Source: Vicinamibacterales bacterium (lineage in GTDB: Bacteria > Acidobacteriota > Vicinamibacteria > Vicinamibacterales > Fen-181). From it: 64,000 bases of DNA. Below, piece by piece: positions 27,249 through 36,784 of the stretch. Location of the stretch: assembly GCA_036504215.1 (NCBI GenBank), contig DASXVO010000002.1, positions 62,001 through 126,000 of the forward strand, written 5' to 3'. Numbering within the stretch: the stretch's first letter is position 1; each line of letters starts with the position of its first letter. The notes beneath the pieces are model-generated. The model was given only the letters and a program-made list of their open reading frames with translations, was not told the DNA's origin and made no database searches. The position numbers and the translations under genes are program-made.

Positions 27249-28406
27249 CTACTTGAGCGCCTCCTCACCTCCGAACTCGCGGTCCGCCCGGAGTTCGTTG
27301 AGGATTGTCTTGTCGTCCACCGAGTCGACGCCGCGGACCATCCGGCTCAGGACGGCGCCGACACCGGGGCCCAGCATGTAGCCCTGGCCGCACATCCCTT
27401 CGGCGTGCACGTAGCCCTCGACAACCTTCGACCAGCCGATGATCGGCGAGCCGTCCGGGGTCATGGGGTACAGGCCACGCCACGTCCGCCGAACCTTGAT
27501 GTTGCCGAGCTTCGGCAGCAGGCCGACCATCCGTGTCGCGATCTGCGGCAGGAAGTCCGAGGTCTCGCGCCGGTCGGTTCCCACGACGGGCGGATCCGGC
27601 GTGATGCAGAAGACGACGCCGCCCGGCTTGTGCTGGTAGAAGTAGTAGTTGCGTGCGCCTTCCGTCGGCCGGATGTCCACGAGCATCGGCGTCAGGAAGC
27701 GGGCAACCGGCTCGGTGATGCCGGCCTCGTGGCTGTCGGGGACGACCGGCGTGTCGAGGCCGACCGACTGCGCGAGCGGACGCGCCCACGCGCCGCTGGC
27801 GTTGATGATGGTCTCGGTCGCGTAGCCGCCCTTGTCGGTGCGGACGCCAACGACTCCGCCCTTGCGTTTGATGATGCCCGTCACCCGCTCGCCGAACCGG
27901 AACTGCACGCCCAGTTCCACCGCGCGACGGTAGAAGGCCGCCGACGACATCATCGGAGAGGCCGATCCGTCTTCGGGTGAGAAGGTGCCGCCGCGCAGCC
28001 CCTCGCGGTTGATGTCCGGGGCGAGCGCGACGACGTCGTCACGATCGAGCCACCGGATGTTCAGGCCGTAGCTCAGCTGGATCTTCAGCAGATCCTTGAG
28101 TGCGCGTTCCTCCTGCTCGCGGTACGCGACGAAGAGATACCCGCCCTGGAACCACTCGATGTCGTCGCCGTGGCGCTGCTCCCAGGTGGAGAAGATGCGC
28201 AGCGACTCGAGGCACACTCGGATCTTTCCCGGCGCCGAATGGGTCGCGCGGATGCCACCGATGGCCGCCTTGTTGCTGCCCTGGCCCGGGCCCGGGAACT
28301 GGTCGATGACCAGCGTGGACACCCCGGCTTCGGCGAGAAACATCGCGGTCGGCAGCCCGACGCTCCCCGCGCCGATGACAATCGCGTCGTAGACCTGCGC
28401 GCTCAT
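27249..28406 (-). CDS. DAO-family FAD-dependent amine/amino-acid dehydrogenase subunit
   Basis: A 385-residue flavoprotein. The dinucleotide-binding motif is AIVIGAGSVGLPTA (8-21), and the C-terminal RTWRGLYPMTPDGSPIIG and AEGMCGQGYMLGPG match glycine oxidase, sarcosine oxidase beta and hydroxyproline dehydrogenase beta subunits. It has no signal peptide. The start overlaps the stop of the large subunit gene by one base (TGATG), implying a fixed complex. It should oxidise a secondary amine or amino acid and pass electrons on through the iron-sulfur partners rather than to oxygen. The substrate is not determinable here. Confidence 0.9.
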   Translation of the reverse strand: MSAQVYDAIVIGAGSVGLPTAMFLAEAGVSTLVIDQFPGPGQGSNKAAIGGIRATHSAPGKIRVCLESLRIFSTWEQRHGDDIEWFQGGYLFVAYREQEERALKDLLKIQLSYGLNIRWLDRDDVVALAPDINREGLRGGTFSPEDGSASPMMSSAAFYRRAVELGVQFRFGERVTGIIKRKGGVVGVRTDKGGYATETIINASGAWARPLAQSVGLDTPVVPDSHEAGITEPVARFLTPMLVDIRPTEGARNYYFYQHKPGGVVFCITPDPPVVGTDRRETSDFLPQIATRMVGLLPKLGNIKVRRTWRGLYPMTPDGSPIIGWSKVVEGYVHAEGMCGQGYMLGPGVGAVLSRMVRGVDSVDDKTILNELRADREFGGEEALK

Positions 28407-30541
28407 CACATGCCTCCTTCGTGGGCGTCGGTTGCGTGCCGCTTGGGCACGTCCTTGATCGGAGCCTCGCCAGCCACCACGCCTGCAAAGGCGGCGAGCG
28501 GGACCTCCATGAACAACGGCCGACGCGTCAGGTCGGTGACCTGGTCGGCCGGAACGCCCTCTTCGCGGAAGATGCGCTTGATCAGATTCGGGCACGTCTT
28601 GCCGCCGCACGCGCCCATCCCGCACCGCGTGACGGCCTTCAGATGGTTCATGTCGCGGATGCCCGTCCGGATCAGGCGGCGCAACTCCTTCGCCGTGACC
28701 CGCTCGCACCGGCACACGATCTCGTCGTCGCCAATCGACTGCTCGAAGCGGTCGGCGTTCTCGGCTTGCCATGGCTCCTGCACGCGAATGCCCGCGATGC
28801 GGGTCGCGATGTCCGCCGGGGCGGCCACACGCACGAGCAGCGCGCGGTCGGCCTCCCGCGGCGCCCGGACCCGGGTGACCTCGACGTTGCCGAGCACCGC
28901 GCCTTCGCTGTCCAGGACGGTGACCGCGTCGCCCTTCTTGATCCGCTTCGCTGAGAATTCGTACGGGATGACGACGGTCGGCTGCTCCTGGCTCTTTCGG
29001 AAATCGATGAGCGTGATCGCGAGGCCGGGGCAGATGGCGACGCACTTCTCGCACCCGTCGCACAGGTCGCCGACGAACTCCGGCAGCCCCATCACATCGT
29101 CGCCATCAATCCTGATGGCGTGATTCGGGCAGATCGATGTGCAGGGATTGCACGGGATCTCCTGCGCGCAGTGAAATACGGGGAACACTCCGCTTCGCGT
29201 GTCCGGCAGGTCCTCGGTGATGGTCATGCCAGGGCGCGACTTGAGGACCTCTGCCGTGCGATGCCACTCGGGCGGCACCTCGCCCACGTCGCGGCCGAGG
29301 CGCTTCGCGATTTCGAGTCCGCGGATGCGGCCGGTGAACATCGCCGCCGACGCTTCGGCAATCTCCTCCGAATCGCCCGCTGCGACCGCCGGAAGACCGA
29401 ACTCGTTCGCCTTGTGGAGGAACTCGTCCACCGGATCGAGGCCGACCGCGACGAGGACAGTGTCGCACTCGAAGCGCTTCTCGGTGCCGGGGATCGGCTT
29501 CCACTTCTTGTCAATCTGCGCGATGGTGACGGCCTCGACCTCGTCCTTGCCTTCGGCGCGCAGGATGGTGTGCGACGTGTAGACCGGTACGCCCATTCGC
29601 ACCAGCTTGTCCTTGTGGACCTTGTAGCCGCCGCACTCGGGCAGCGCCTCGCACAGGCCGACGACCCCGATGCCCGCCTGCAGCGCGTGGTAGCCGGCAA
29701 TCAGGCCGACGTTCCCGCCGCCGATGATGAACAGGCGCTCGGTCGGCCGCACCATGTCGCGGTTGACGAGCGTCTGGAACGCACCCGCGCCGTAGACGCC
29801 CGGCAGCGTGTTGCCCGGGAACACCAGCGACTTCTCTCGCGCGCCGGCGGTGACGAGCAGAATGTCGGGACGGACGATGAAGTACTGCTGGTTGTCGCGG
29901 AGGACGCCAACGCGGCGGTCCGAGAAGACCGAGAGCACGGTCGAGTTCAACCAGATTCGGATGCTCTCGTAGCCGCGGACCTCGTTCTCGAGCTTCGTGG
30001 CGATGTCGATGCCGCGCGTGCCCGCATGGCAGGCTTCAATCGATCCGAAGAACTTGTGGGTCTGCAGGACGAGCTTTCCGCCCAGCCGGTGCTTGTCGTC
30101 CACGATCAGCGCCCGCACGCCCGCCTTCGCGAGTTCGATCGCGGCCGTCAGGCCGGCCGGGCCGCCGCCGATGATCAGGCACTCGACCTCCACGGTCTCG
30201 ATCGGGTGCGTGCCAGGCGTGCCGGTCACGTCGGGAAGGACGGGCAGGCCGTCGAGCGGCTGCACCTGCATCCCGGGGTGAACGACGACCATGCACGACT
30301 TCACGGGCAGGCCGTTGGCGACGACCGTGCACTGGGCACACTGGCCATTGGCGCAAAAGATGCCCTGCGGCGCACCATCCTTGGGATGATGGCCGAACGT
30401 CCGGACGCCGTTCGCGAACAGCGCCGACGCGATGGTCTCGCCGGGCCGCGCCTGGAACGGCTGCCCCTGCCACGAAAACGGCACGTCGGCCGCTTGGGCG
30501 ACAGGGAGAATTGGATGCTCATGAATACGATGATCAGCCAC
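28406..30541 (-). CDS. Large FAD/NAD(P)-2Fe-2S-4Fe-4S dehydrogenase subunit (HcnA-HcnB/SoxA-like fusion)
   Basis: A 711-residue fusion. Residues about 20-105 hold a 2Fe-2S domain (CANGQCAQC, later C) like HcnA. A two-dinucleotide flavoprotein core follows (IIGGGPAGLTAA near 125; FIIGGGNVGLIAG near 273). A ferredoxin-like insert has CNPCTSICP and CDGCEKCVAICP. A BFD-like 2Fe-2S domain lies near the C-terminus (CRCERVTAKELRR then CGMGACGGKTC). GAGGAG lies 8 bases before a GTG start. HcnB/LhpA/SoxA-type subunits with a DAO partner form amino-acid dehydrogenases; fusing both iron-sulfur modules into one chain is unusual. It leads the three-gene operon. Confidence 0.9.
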   Translation of the reverse strand: MADHRIHEHPILPVAQAADVPFSWQGQPFQARPGETIASALFANGVRTFGHHPKDGAPQGIFCANGQCAQCTVVANGLPVKSCMVVVHPGMQVQPLDGLPVLPDVTGTPGTHPIETVEVECLIIGGGPAGLTAAIELAKAGVRALIVDDKHRLGGKLVLQTHKFFGSIEACHAGTRGIDIATKLENEVRGYESIRIWLNSTVLSVFSDRRVGVLRDNQQYFIVRPDILLVTAGAREKSLVFPGNTLPGVYGAGAFQTLVNRDMVRPTERLFIIGGGNVGLIAGYHALQAGIGVVGLCEALPECGGYKVHKDKLVRMGVPVYTSHTILRAEGKDEVEAVTIAQIDKKWKPIPGTEKRFECDTVLVAVGLDPVDEFLHKANEFGLPAVAAGDSEEIAEASAAMFTGRIRGLEIAKRLGRDVGEVPPEWHRTAEVLKSRPGMTITEDLPDTRSGVFPVFHCAQEIPCNPCTSICPNHAIRIDGDDVMGLPEFVGDLCDGCEKCVAICPGLAITLIDFRKSQEQPTVVIPYEFSAKRIKKGDAVTVLDSEGAVLGNVEVTRVRAPREADRALLVRVAAPADIATRIAGIRVQEPWQAENADRFEQSIGDDEIVCRCERVTAKELRRLIRTGIRDMNHLKAVTRCGMGACGGKTCPNLIKRIFREEGVPADQVTDLTRRPLFMEVPLAAFAGVVAGEAPIKDVPKRHATDAHEGGM

Positions 30542-30758
30542 GGGTATGACTCCTCACCACGCTCGGAGATGACTGGAAGGAGAAGAGCGTGAGTGCACCG
30601 ACTGGAACAGTGGAGGAACACTCGACCGCACGCATCGGCGGCCGGCTGTGGGGGCGACCCTGGTGGGTCGGAACCGGGCTCGTTTCGACGGTCACCAGAA
30701 GGAAAGGATAGCACAGGGGAAGGAGGACGGAGGACGGCGCTGTGCTAGACTCCCGGGC

Positions 30759-31379
30759 GTGCCCGAAGGAGTGAACTACGCGAAAGCACGCCGGCACTTG
30801 ATGCGGGCCGATCCGGTCCTCGCGGCGATCGTCGAGAAGCACGGCGCCTGCGGTCTGGCGCAGCGGTCGTCGGAACCCCGCCTGGCGGCGCTCGCGCGGG
30901 CTCTGGTCTCGCAGCAGTTGTCGGTGAAGGCCGCGGCGACGATCTTCGCGCGGTTCCTGGCGCTGTTCCCCGATGCTGGCTTTCCAGCCCCCGAAGCCGT
31001 TCTTGCCGTTCCCGTGGAACAACTCCGTGCGGTAGGCCTGAGCCGGCAGAAAGCCGGATACCTGCAGGACCTCTGCGGACGCGTCGCGGCCGGAACGCTG
31101 CTGCTCGATGAGCTCGATGCCGTGCCGGACGAAGAGGTCATGGCCACGCTCACGGCGGTCAAGGGCATCGGCCGGTGGACCGCGGAGATGATCCTCATCT
31201 TCCAGCTCGAGAGGCCAGACATCCTGCCGGTGGACGATGTGGGATTGCTTCGGGCGATACAAAGGGTGTACGGTCTGCGCCGACGCCCGTCGGCGGCGCA
31301 GGTCCTTCGACTGGGTGAGAAATGGCGCCCCTACCGGTCGGTCGCGTCGTGGTATCTGTGGACGTCTCTCGATTCCTGA
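30759..31379 (+). CDS. AlkA-type DNA-3-methyladenine glycosylase
   Basis: A 206-residue helix-hairpin-helix DNA glycosylase lacking the N-terminal beta domain of E. coli AlkA. The HhH motif is LTAVKGIGRWTAEMIL and the catalytic Asp follows in LPVDDVGLLRA. ALVSQQLSVKAAATIF is the usual region before. A GTG start is assumed; another GTG 12 bases later is an alternative. It removes alkylated purines from DNA. It is divergent from the flavoprotein operon and followed after 14 bases by a methyltransferase gene. Confidence 0.92.
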   Translation: MPEGVNYAKARRHLMRADPVLAAIVEKHGACGLAQRSSEPRLAALARALVSQQLSVKAAATIFARFLALFPDAGFPAPEAVLAVPVEQLRAVGLSRQKAGYLQDLCGRVAAGTLLLDELDAVPDEEVMATLTAVKGIGRWTAEMILIFQLERPDILPVDDVGLLRAIQRVYGLRRRPSAAQVLRLGEKWRPYRSVASWYLWTSLDS

Positions 31380-31393
31380 CTCTTGGCTGTCCT

Positions 31394-32077
31394 ATGTCGG
31401 TGTCACTCGAACAACTGCGGAACGAATTCGATCGCTGGGCACGCGAAGGGCGCGGCGAGCAGATGAAGGATGGCCACCTCGCGGTGACCGAGCAGATCAT
31501 CGGGATGATGCGTCTGCGGCCCGACAGCCGTGTGCTCGATCTGGGGTGCGGCAGCGGGTGGGCGACCCGGCTGCTGGCGGCCCATGTCCAGGACGGGGTG
31601 GCCGTGGGCCTCGACGTGTCGGAGGAGATGGTCCGCCAGGCGCGCAACCACGGGGCGGTGCCGCCCAACGCCAACTTCCGCGTCCTCACGGGTCCGCGGT
31701 TTCCGTTCCATGACGGCGTGTTCACCCACTGCCTGTCGATCGAATCGCTCTACTACCACCCGGATATCACGGCTTCGCTCCGCGAAGTCCACCGCGTCCT
31801 CGCGCGCGGCGGCCGGGCCTTCCTGATGATGAATTTCTTCCAGGAGAACCCCTACGTCCACCACTGGGCGGGGCTGCTGAGCGTGCCGGTGCATCTGTGG
31901 AGCGCGCTCGACTATTGCGACGCGGCCCACGAGGCCGGCTTTGCGGAGTGCAGGCACCTGACGATTCCCGATCCGACGCCGGTGGCGCCCGACTACCGGG
32001 GTCCGCACTACGGCGACGCCGAGAAGATGCGCGCCGCCCGCGCGATCGGGGCGCTCGTGGTCATCGCGCAGAAGTAG
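31394..32077 (+). CDS. Class I SAM-dependent methyltransferase
   Basis: A 227-residue methyltransferase. Motif I is VLDLGCGSGWATRLL, the acidic residue that binds the ribose is in AVGLDVSEEMV, and SLREVHRVLARGGRAFLMMNF is the post-motif strand typical of UbiE/Coq5-like enzymes. The N-terminal part is helical. The start follows the glycosylase stop by 14 bases, suggesting co-transcription. The substrate is unknown. Confidence 0.9.
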   Translation: MSVSLEQLRNEFDRWAREGRGEQMKDGHLAVTEQIIGMMRLRPDSRVLDLGCGSGWATRLLAAHVQDGVAVGLDVSEEMVRQARNHGAVPPNANFRVLTGPRFPFHDGVFTHCLSIESLYYHPDITASLREVHRVLARGGRAFLMMNFFQENPYVHHWAGLLSVPVHLWSALDYCDAAHEAGFAECRHLTIPDPTPVAPDYRGPHYGDAEKMRAARAIGALVVIAQK

Positions 32078-32135
32078 CCACCGAGCCACAGGGAAGGCAG
32101 ACGCTCCTCTGTGACCCGGTGCCTCCGTGGCGAGC

Positions 32136-33212
32136 CTACCGCTTGGGCATCTCCGCTGGCGTCGCGACCGCGGCCAGGAAGGCAATCGGTTCGCCCTTGG
32201 TGGTTGGCGGCGTGCCGATCACGTAGAGGATCTCGCCCGCGAACGGCGCTCGGATCTCCTCGACGGTCGTTCCTGCGAAATCCGTGATCCGGCCGATCAA
32301 CGCGCCTTCCGCGACGGTGTGGCCGCGCTCCACGGCGGGGTAGAAGATGCCCGTGTGCTGGCTGTTGATTACCAGATTTCGCCCGAGGAACACGGGGTGC
32401 TCGATTGGATCCGGACCGGTGGTCCGCATCTTCAGATGGCGCAGCACGCCCGCCACGCCCCGTTCGATCCGCTGAATCGACTCCTCGTCGCTCTGGCCCA
32501 TCGCGCCGGACTCAATCGTCATCCCCGCCTTGCCGCGCGTGATCGCGGTGTTCTCGAGATAGAGCGACGCCGCCGGATCGGTCGGACGTCCGTTGTCGAG
32601 CACAATGTGATCGAGGCCGAATGCGAGCGTCAACTGGCGAATCGACTCGACGAGGGCCGGCGACGCGTTGATCGTCCAGTAGAGATACGGCCGCAGCGAC
32701 TCGTTCGCATCGCCGCAGTGCAGGTCGATCAGATACTGCGTGTGGTCGATGATTTCGCGCGTGATGACGTCGGCAATCCGTTCCGAGATCGTGCCGTCGG
32801 CCTTGCCCGGGAAGACACGGTTCAGGTTCTTGTGGTCCCCCGGGGTGTAGTAGATCGCCCGGCCGAGGAACGCCGGCATGTTTGCGACGTGCACCATGAC
32901 GACGGTGCCCGACAGGTCCTTGGGATCGATGGAGGCCCGCAGTCGCTGCAGTGCGAGGACCGGCGGATACTCCGCGCCGTGGGTGGCGGCCACCAGCGTC
33001 AGCACGGGCCCCGCCTTCGCGCCATTGAGAATCGAGAAGGGAATCGTCGTCCCGCCGTCGGCGCCACGCGCCGGCACCGTCAGCTCGCCCGACACCTTCG
33101 TTCCCGGCTGCGCGGTCACGCCGCCGATCGTGAACGGAGTCTGTGCCGCAACGCTCGTCGCGAGCGCGAGTACGGCGATCGACAACACGGACATCGAGAA
33201 ACGCGTACGCAT
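32136..33212 (-). CDS. Exported AstE/AspA-type (M14-like) zinc deacylase
   Basis: A 358-residue protein with a signal peptide (1-24, ending SVAAQ). The zinc site follows the aspartoacylase/succinylglutamate desuccinylase pattern: ATHGAEYP (HxxE) and YLIDLHCGD with the second His. IESGAMG and the C-terminal APFAGEILYVI barrel-sandwich part are also typical. GGAGG precedes the chosen ATG; an upstream in-frame start would spoil the signal peptide. Family members cleave N-acyl amino acids, usually in the cytoplasm, so export suggests a periplasmic substrate. Confidence 0.9.
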   Translation of the reverse strand: MRTRFSMSVLSIAVLALATSVAAQTPFTIGGVTAQPGTKVSGELTVPARGADGGTTIPFSILNGAKAGPVLTLVAATHGAEYPPVLALQRLRASIDPKDLSGTVVMVHVANMPAFLGRAIYYTPGDHKNLNRVFPGKADGTISERIADVITREIIDHTQYLIDLHCGDANESLRPYLYWTINASPALVESIRQLTLAFGLDHIVLDNGRPTDPAASLYLENTAITRGKAGMTIESGAMGQSDEESIQRIERGVAGVLRHLKMRTTGPDPIEHPVFLGRNLVINSQHTGIFYPAVERGHTVAEGALIGRITDFAGTTVEEIRAPFAGEILYVIGTPPTTKGEPIAFLAAVATPAEMPKR

Positions 33213-33301
33213 GTGTCCTCCACGGGAGCCAAACGGTACAGCCACGATCCGGAGAGCGCCTGATTGTCTCTGCTGGGAGCGGGCACAAGTCTAGCGAATT
33301 C

Positions 33302-34291
33302 CTACGTTCTCATCCAGCCCGCCGTGTTGTGGAAGTTGACGACGGCCTGCCCCGGGCGGTTGATCGTGTCGCAGGCGTCCCGCTGGGCGTCCGTCAGCAT
33401 CATGGTCAGCACCGGCAGCACGTCCTCGAGCTGCGCCCGTGTTCGCGGGCCGACGATGGGTGAGGTGATGCCGGGTTGGTCCTTGCACCAGAGCAGGGCG
33501 AGTTGGCCCGGCGAGAGTCCGTGCTCGCGCGCCAGGGCCACGAATTGCCCGCCAGCGGCGATCCCCGCCGGCGTGACCCGCCGGGAGTAGATGCTGTTCG
33601 GCTGCCTGGCCGCGCGCGAGTCGGGCGGCAGCGCTCCGGCTGCCGGGTACCGTCCGGCGAGCACGCCCTGCGCGATCGGAGCCCAGGGAAGGATCGCCAG
33701 GTTGTAACGGATGGCGAGCGGCAGCAATTCGTTCTCGATTCGCCGATCGAGCAGGTTGTACGGTGGCTGCTCGCTCATGTAGCGCGCGAACCCGTGACGC
33801 TCGCTCATGGCGAGGGCTTCCATCACCATCCAGGCCGGATGCGTCGAGCATCCGATGTAGCGCACCTTGCCCGCCCGAACCAAATCGGTCAGTGCGCCCA
33901 GCGTCTCCTCGATCGGAATCTCCGGGCTGGGTCGATGGATCTGATAGAGGTCGATGTAGTCGGTGCCGAGCCGCCGAAGTGACGCGTCGCACGCCTCCAG
34001 GATGTGGTGGCGCGAATTGCCTGCGTCGTTTGGGCCGTCACCCGTCCGGCCGTGGACCTTCGTGGCGAGGATCACCTGATGTCGTCGCCCCGCGAGCGTC
34101 CTGCCGACCACTTCTTCGGATCGCCCGCCGTGATAGGTATCCGCCGTATCGATCACGTTGATGCCGGCGCCGAGCGCCGCGTCCACGATCCGTCCCGCCT
34201 CCTCGTCTGGCGTCGGCCCGCCGAAGTTCAAGGTGCCCAGAGTGAGCGGCGACACACGCACGCCAGTTCGGCCGAGAAGGCGGTATTCCAT
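33302..34291 (-). CDS. Aldo/keto reductase
   Basis: A 329-residue TIM-barrel oxidoreductase. It has the N-terminal [15 protein letters not shown], the catalytic Asp and Tyr in [11 protein letters not shown], the Lys in ILATKVHG, and the active-site His in [22 protein letters not shown] is the NADPH-phosphate region. This is the YajO/PdxI-like branch. ATG 34291 is preferred over 34309 because it abuts the conserved start EYRLLGRTG. It is a single gene with no evident partner. Confidence 0.93.
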   Translation of the reverse strand: MEYRLLGRTGVRVSPLTLGTLNFGGPTPDEEAGRIVDAALGAGINVIDTADTYHGGRSEEVVGRTLAGRRHQVILATKVHGRTGDGPNDAGNSRHHILEACDASLRRLGTDYIDLYQIHRPSPEIPIEETLGALTDLVRAGKVRYIGCSTHPAWMVMEALAMSERHGFARYMSEQPPYNLLDRRIENELLPLAIRYNLAILPWAPIAQGVLAGRYPAAGALPPDSRAARQPNSIYSRRVTPAGIAAGGQFVALAREHGLSPGQLALLWCKDQPGITSPIVGPRTRAQLEDVLPVLTMMLTDAQRDACDTINRPGQAVVNFHNTAGWMRT

Positions 34292-34354
34292 GGCGAGATT
34301 ATGGCCCACACGGACAGCGGGAAGGAAATAGCGAGGAGGAAAGGATGAAAGAGA

Positions 34355-36115
34355 TCACTGCTGGACGGTCACGCGGAACGTGACGGAGCGGTTGTAGGTC
34401 CTGTCGTCATCGCTCATCTCGGAGCGGAGCGGCTGACTGGCGCCGACCCCCTGCGTCGCCGGCCTGAGGCCGCGCAGTCCCCTGGCCTCCAGCGCCGATT
34501 GCACCCGTTCGGCCCGCGCCAGGGAGAGCCGCACGTTGATCCCTTCCGAGCCTGTTCCGTCCGTGTGTCCGATCACGTCCACCCTGACGGCGATTCCAGC
34601 CTGGAGCACAACGGCGGCAAGTTCCTGGAGTACCGAGACCGCCTGGTCGAGCGTCGCGCCCTCGCCGGGCAGCAGTTCGGTTGTCCCGACGCCGAAGCGA
34701 AGGACGATCGTCTCCACGCGGCGTTGGACCGTGCCGATGGCGGCGAGCCCCTCGTCCCCCAGTCGACTGGCGTCGAATCCGAGCACGCCGGGAATCGTCA
34801 CGGCGCGCTCGCCGGCCGCCGCGATCCAGCGATGAGGTGCCGACCCGCGCGCAGACAGCATGCCGCCGGACAGGGCAAGGGTCACCGATGCCGGCGCCTG
34901 CAAAACCGCGCGTGCCCGCGCCTGGACAATCGAAGGCTCTTGTGACACGTACCGTTCCCAACGGCTCGAGACGCGGGTTGCGTCAAGACCGCAGTCGGCG
35001 AGAAGCGCGACCGGATCGGCCGCGTACGGATCCACGAACCCCGCGATCGACGACCGCCGCACTCCTCCGTGCTCGCTGACCACGAGGACACCAGGCTCTC
35101 GGTCCAGCCGGGCGAGGTAGGCGTCCCAGCGCCGGCCCGCGCGCAGCGAGATCGCGAGCCAGATGGCGACGAGCAGCAGGACGACCGCCCCCACCACCGC
35201 GGGCGCGAGCCAGTAGCTTCGTTCGCCCCTGCCGGCGACCTGCAGTTGCAGGCAGCCCTCGAGGTGGTGGCGGGCGTCCTCGAACGGTGTGGCGTCTCCG
35301 GAGAACGCCTCGAAGGCCTGGCCGAGCTCGAGTTCGATCACCTCGAGGGCATCGCGCAGCACGCCGCGGAGCCCCGTGGGCGGAGTGCCCCGGACGACCG
35401 CAGCCACGTAGGCGTGCTCCGCCTGCTCGACCCACACCGTCAGGTCGCCGACCCGCATCGTGTCGACGGCCTGCTCGGCGTCGACCGAGAACGAATCGCG
35501 GACGAAGTCCTGGATCGCGGTCAGCATCCCGGACACGAGGTCTGCGTCCAGGCCGAACCCTGTGTCGGCGGCGACGTGCTGGAGCAGCAGCCCGGTCTTG
35601 CGGTGGACGAGGAAGACCTGCTCGACGCGAAACACGAGGCTGTGGCTGAGCACCACCTCGGCGAATGGCCTGCCGGTCCGCCACGCCTGGAACCGCCAAC
35701 GCAGCGCCCGGACCGAGACGCTGTGCTGGAGCACCTGGTTGAACGAGTCCACGACGGTGCGAAGCGCCTCGGCGATGGCGCGACGGATAGCCGGCCCCAT
35801 GGCCGGCGACAGCGCCGCGGCAACCTGCCTGCGGTTCTTCTTGATGGACGCGGCGAGGGCTTCGTCGAGGACGGCCGACAACGCAAGGCCGAGACGATTG
35901 TCGCGGCGGGCGGCCCGGGCGAGGGATTCGGGCAGGACAGCGCTCAGCTCTGCCGCGCGAACGTCGGGGTCGCCGAGGCGATGCTCGAGTCGGGCCAGCC
36001 TGTCCCGCTCAACGGTGAGGACCAGCTGCCGCAACTGCTCGAGCTCGTCCGACCCGACCGGCGGGCTCGCGCCGCCGGCCGCGGAGCCGGTGTCCGCGCC
36101 GGGCGACTCGCTCAC
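34355..36115 (-). CDS. Membrane protein with longin/roadblock-like region and C-terminal OmpA peptidoglycan-binding domain
   Basis: A 586-residue protein. The N-terminal 130 residues are helical and charged. Residues about 160-275 contain VEQVFLVHRKTGLLLQHV, DADLVSGMLTAIQDFVRDSF and WVEQAEHAYVAAVVRG, a longin/roadblock-like pattern of the kind that binds small GTPases. One membrane helix follows (about 306-328). The C-terminal part ends in an OmpA domain with VIGHTDGTGSEGINVRLSLARAERV. There is no signal peptide, so the N-terminal part should face the cytoplasm and the OmpA domain the periplasmic peptidoglycan. It is last in a four-gene unit with a Ras-like GTPase. The longin/roadblock reading is inference from pattern. 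Confidence 0.85.
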   Translation of the reverse strand: MSESPGADTGSAAGGASPPVGSDELEQLRQLVLTVERDRLARLEHRLGDPDVRAAELSAVLPESLARAARRDNRLGLALSAVLDEALAASIKKNRRQVAAALSPAMGPAIRRAIAEALRTVVDSFNQVLQHSVSVRALRWRFQAWRTGRPFAEVVLSHSLVFRVEQVFLVHRKTGLLLQHVAADTGFGLDADLVSGMLTAIQDFVRDSFSVDAEQAVDTMRVGDLTVWVEQAEHAYVAAVVRGTPPTGLRGVLRDALEVIELELGQAFEAFSGDATPFEDARHHLEGCLQLQVAGRGERSYWLAPAVVGAVVLLLVAIWLAISLRAGRRWDAYLARLDREPGVLVVSEHGGVRRSSIAGFVDPYAADPVALLADCGLDATRVSSRWERYVSQEPSIVQARARAVLQAPASVTLALSGGMLSARGSAPHRWIAAAGERAVTIPGVLGFDASRLGDEGLAAIGTVQRRVETIVLRFGVGTTELLPGEGATLDQAVSVLQELAAVVLQAGIAVRVDVIGHTDGTGSEGINVRLSLARAERVQSALEARGLRGLRPATQGVGASQPLRSEMSDDDRTYNRSVTFRVTVQQ

Positions 36116-36729
36116 GGCTTGGCACCGTCCTCGATCGGCAGCGACAGCTCGTCGGCCAGGCGCATCGCCACCTCGTGAAGGATGCCGGCCACGGCCTTGC
36201 GGTCGGCCTTTTCGTCACGGAGTTCCTCGACCGCTCGACGCAGGGCGGCGGTCAGGTCGTCCGCCCGGCGCTGGATCTCGTTGTCGAGTCGGTTGGCCTG
36301 AGCGAGCAGTTGCTGGCGCAGGTCGCGTTCCGCCGCGGTGGAGTGCTCGCCGAATTGCACCAGGTCCTTGCGCAGGCTCTTCGCGGCCTCGTCGATCTTC
36401 GCCAGGGACTCCCCGTCGCCGTTCTCGCGCTCCTTGACCTCGGCGCGCAGCCGCTCGTTGAGCGAATCGATCTCGTTGCGGGCGTAGGCTTCGAGGTTCG
36501 CGAGGCCGCGCTTGAGTTCCTCGCGAAGCTCGGTCACCCGCTTGGGCATCTCTTCTTCCAGCCTCGCGAGCCGTTTGTCCATGCCCCGGCTCTGGGCCCC
36601 GAAGAGGATCTCTCTGACCTGATCGAGGTTGCCGCTGCCGAGCACCTCGGTGCCGCCTTCGCGCGCCATGGCCGGAGGTCGCTCGGTCGTTCCCTTGTCG
36701 CCTGCCGTCTTGTTCTGCGTCTTGTCCAT
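36112..36729 (-). CDS. Coiled-coil cytoplasmic protein
   Basis: A 205-residue protein, almost wholly charged helix with heptad-like spacing from about 48 to 190 (KRLARLEEEMPKRV, ERDLRQQLLAQANRL). No signal peptide, membrane segment or catalytic motif is visible. Its stop overlaps the start of the OmpA-domain gene by 4 bases (ATGA), so the two products are probably partners. A role as linker or scaffold between the GTPase and the membrane protein is inference. Confidence 0.85.
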   Translation of the reverse strand: MDKTQNKTAGDKGTTERPPAMAREGGTEVLGSGNLDQVREILFGAQSRGMDKRLARLEEEMPKRVTELREELKRGLANLEAYARNEIDSLNERLRAEVKERENGDGESLAKIDEAAKSLRKDLVQFGEHSTAAERDLRQQLLAQANRLDNEIQRRADDLTAALRRAVEELRDEKADRKAVAGILHEVAMRLADELSLPIEDGAKP

Positions 36730-36784
36730 CGAGGCCGCTCCTCTCTCGCCGTTGCCGGAGCCGGGAACACGTGCGACGCCACCA

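Noticed and set aside
29120-30592. A 490-codon plus-strand open frame opposite the large dehydrogenase subunit
   Set aside because: It mirrors the codon phase of the real gene, has low-complexity composition, and matches no protein type I know.
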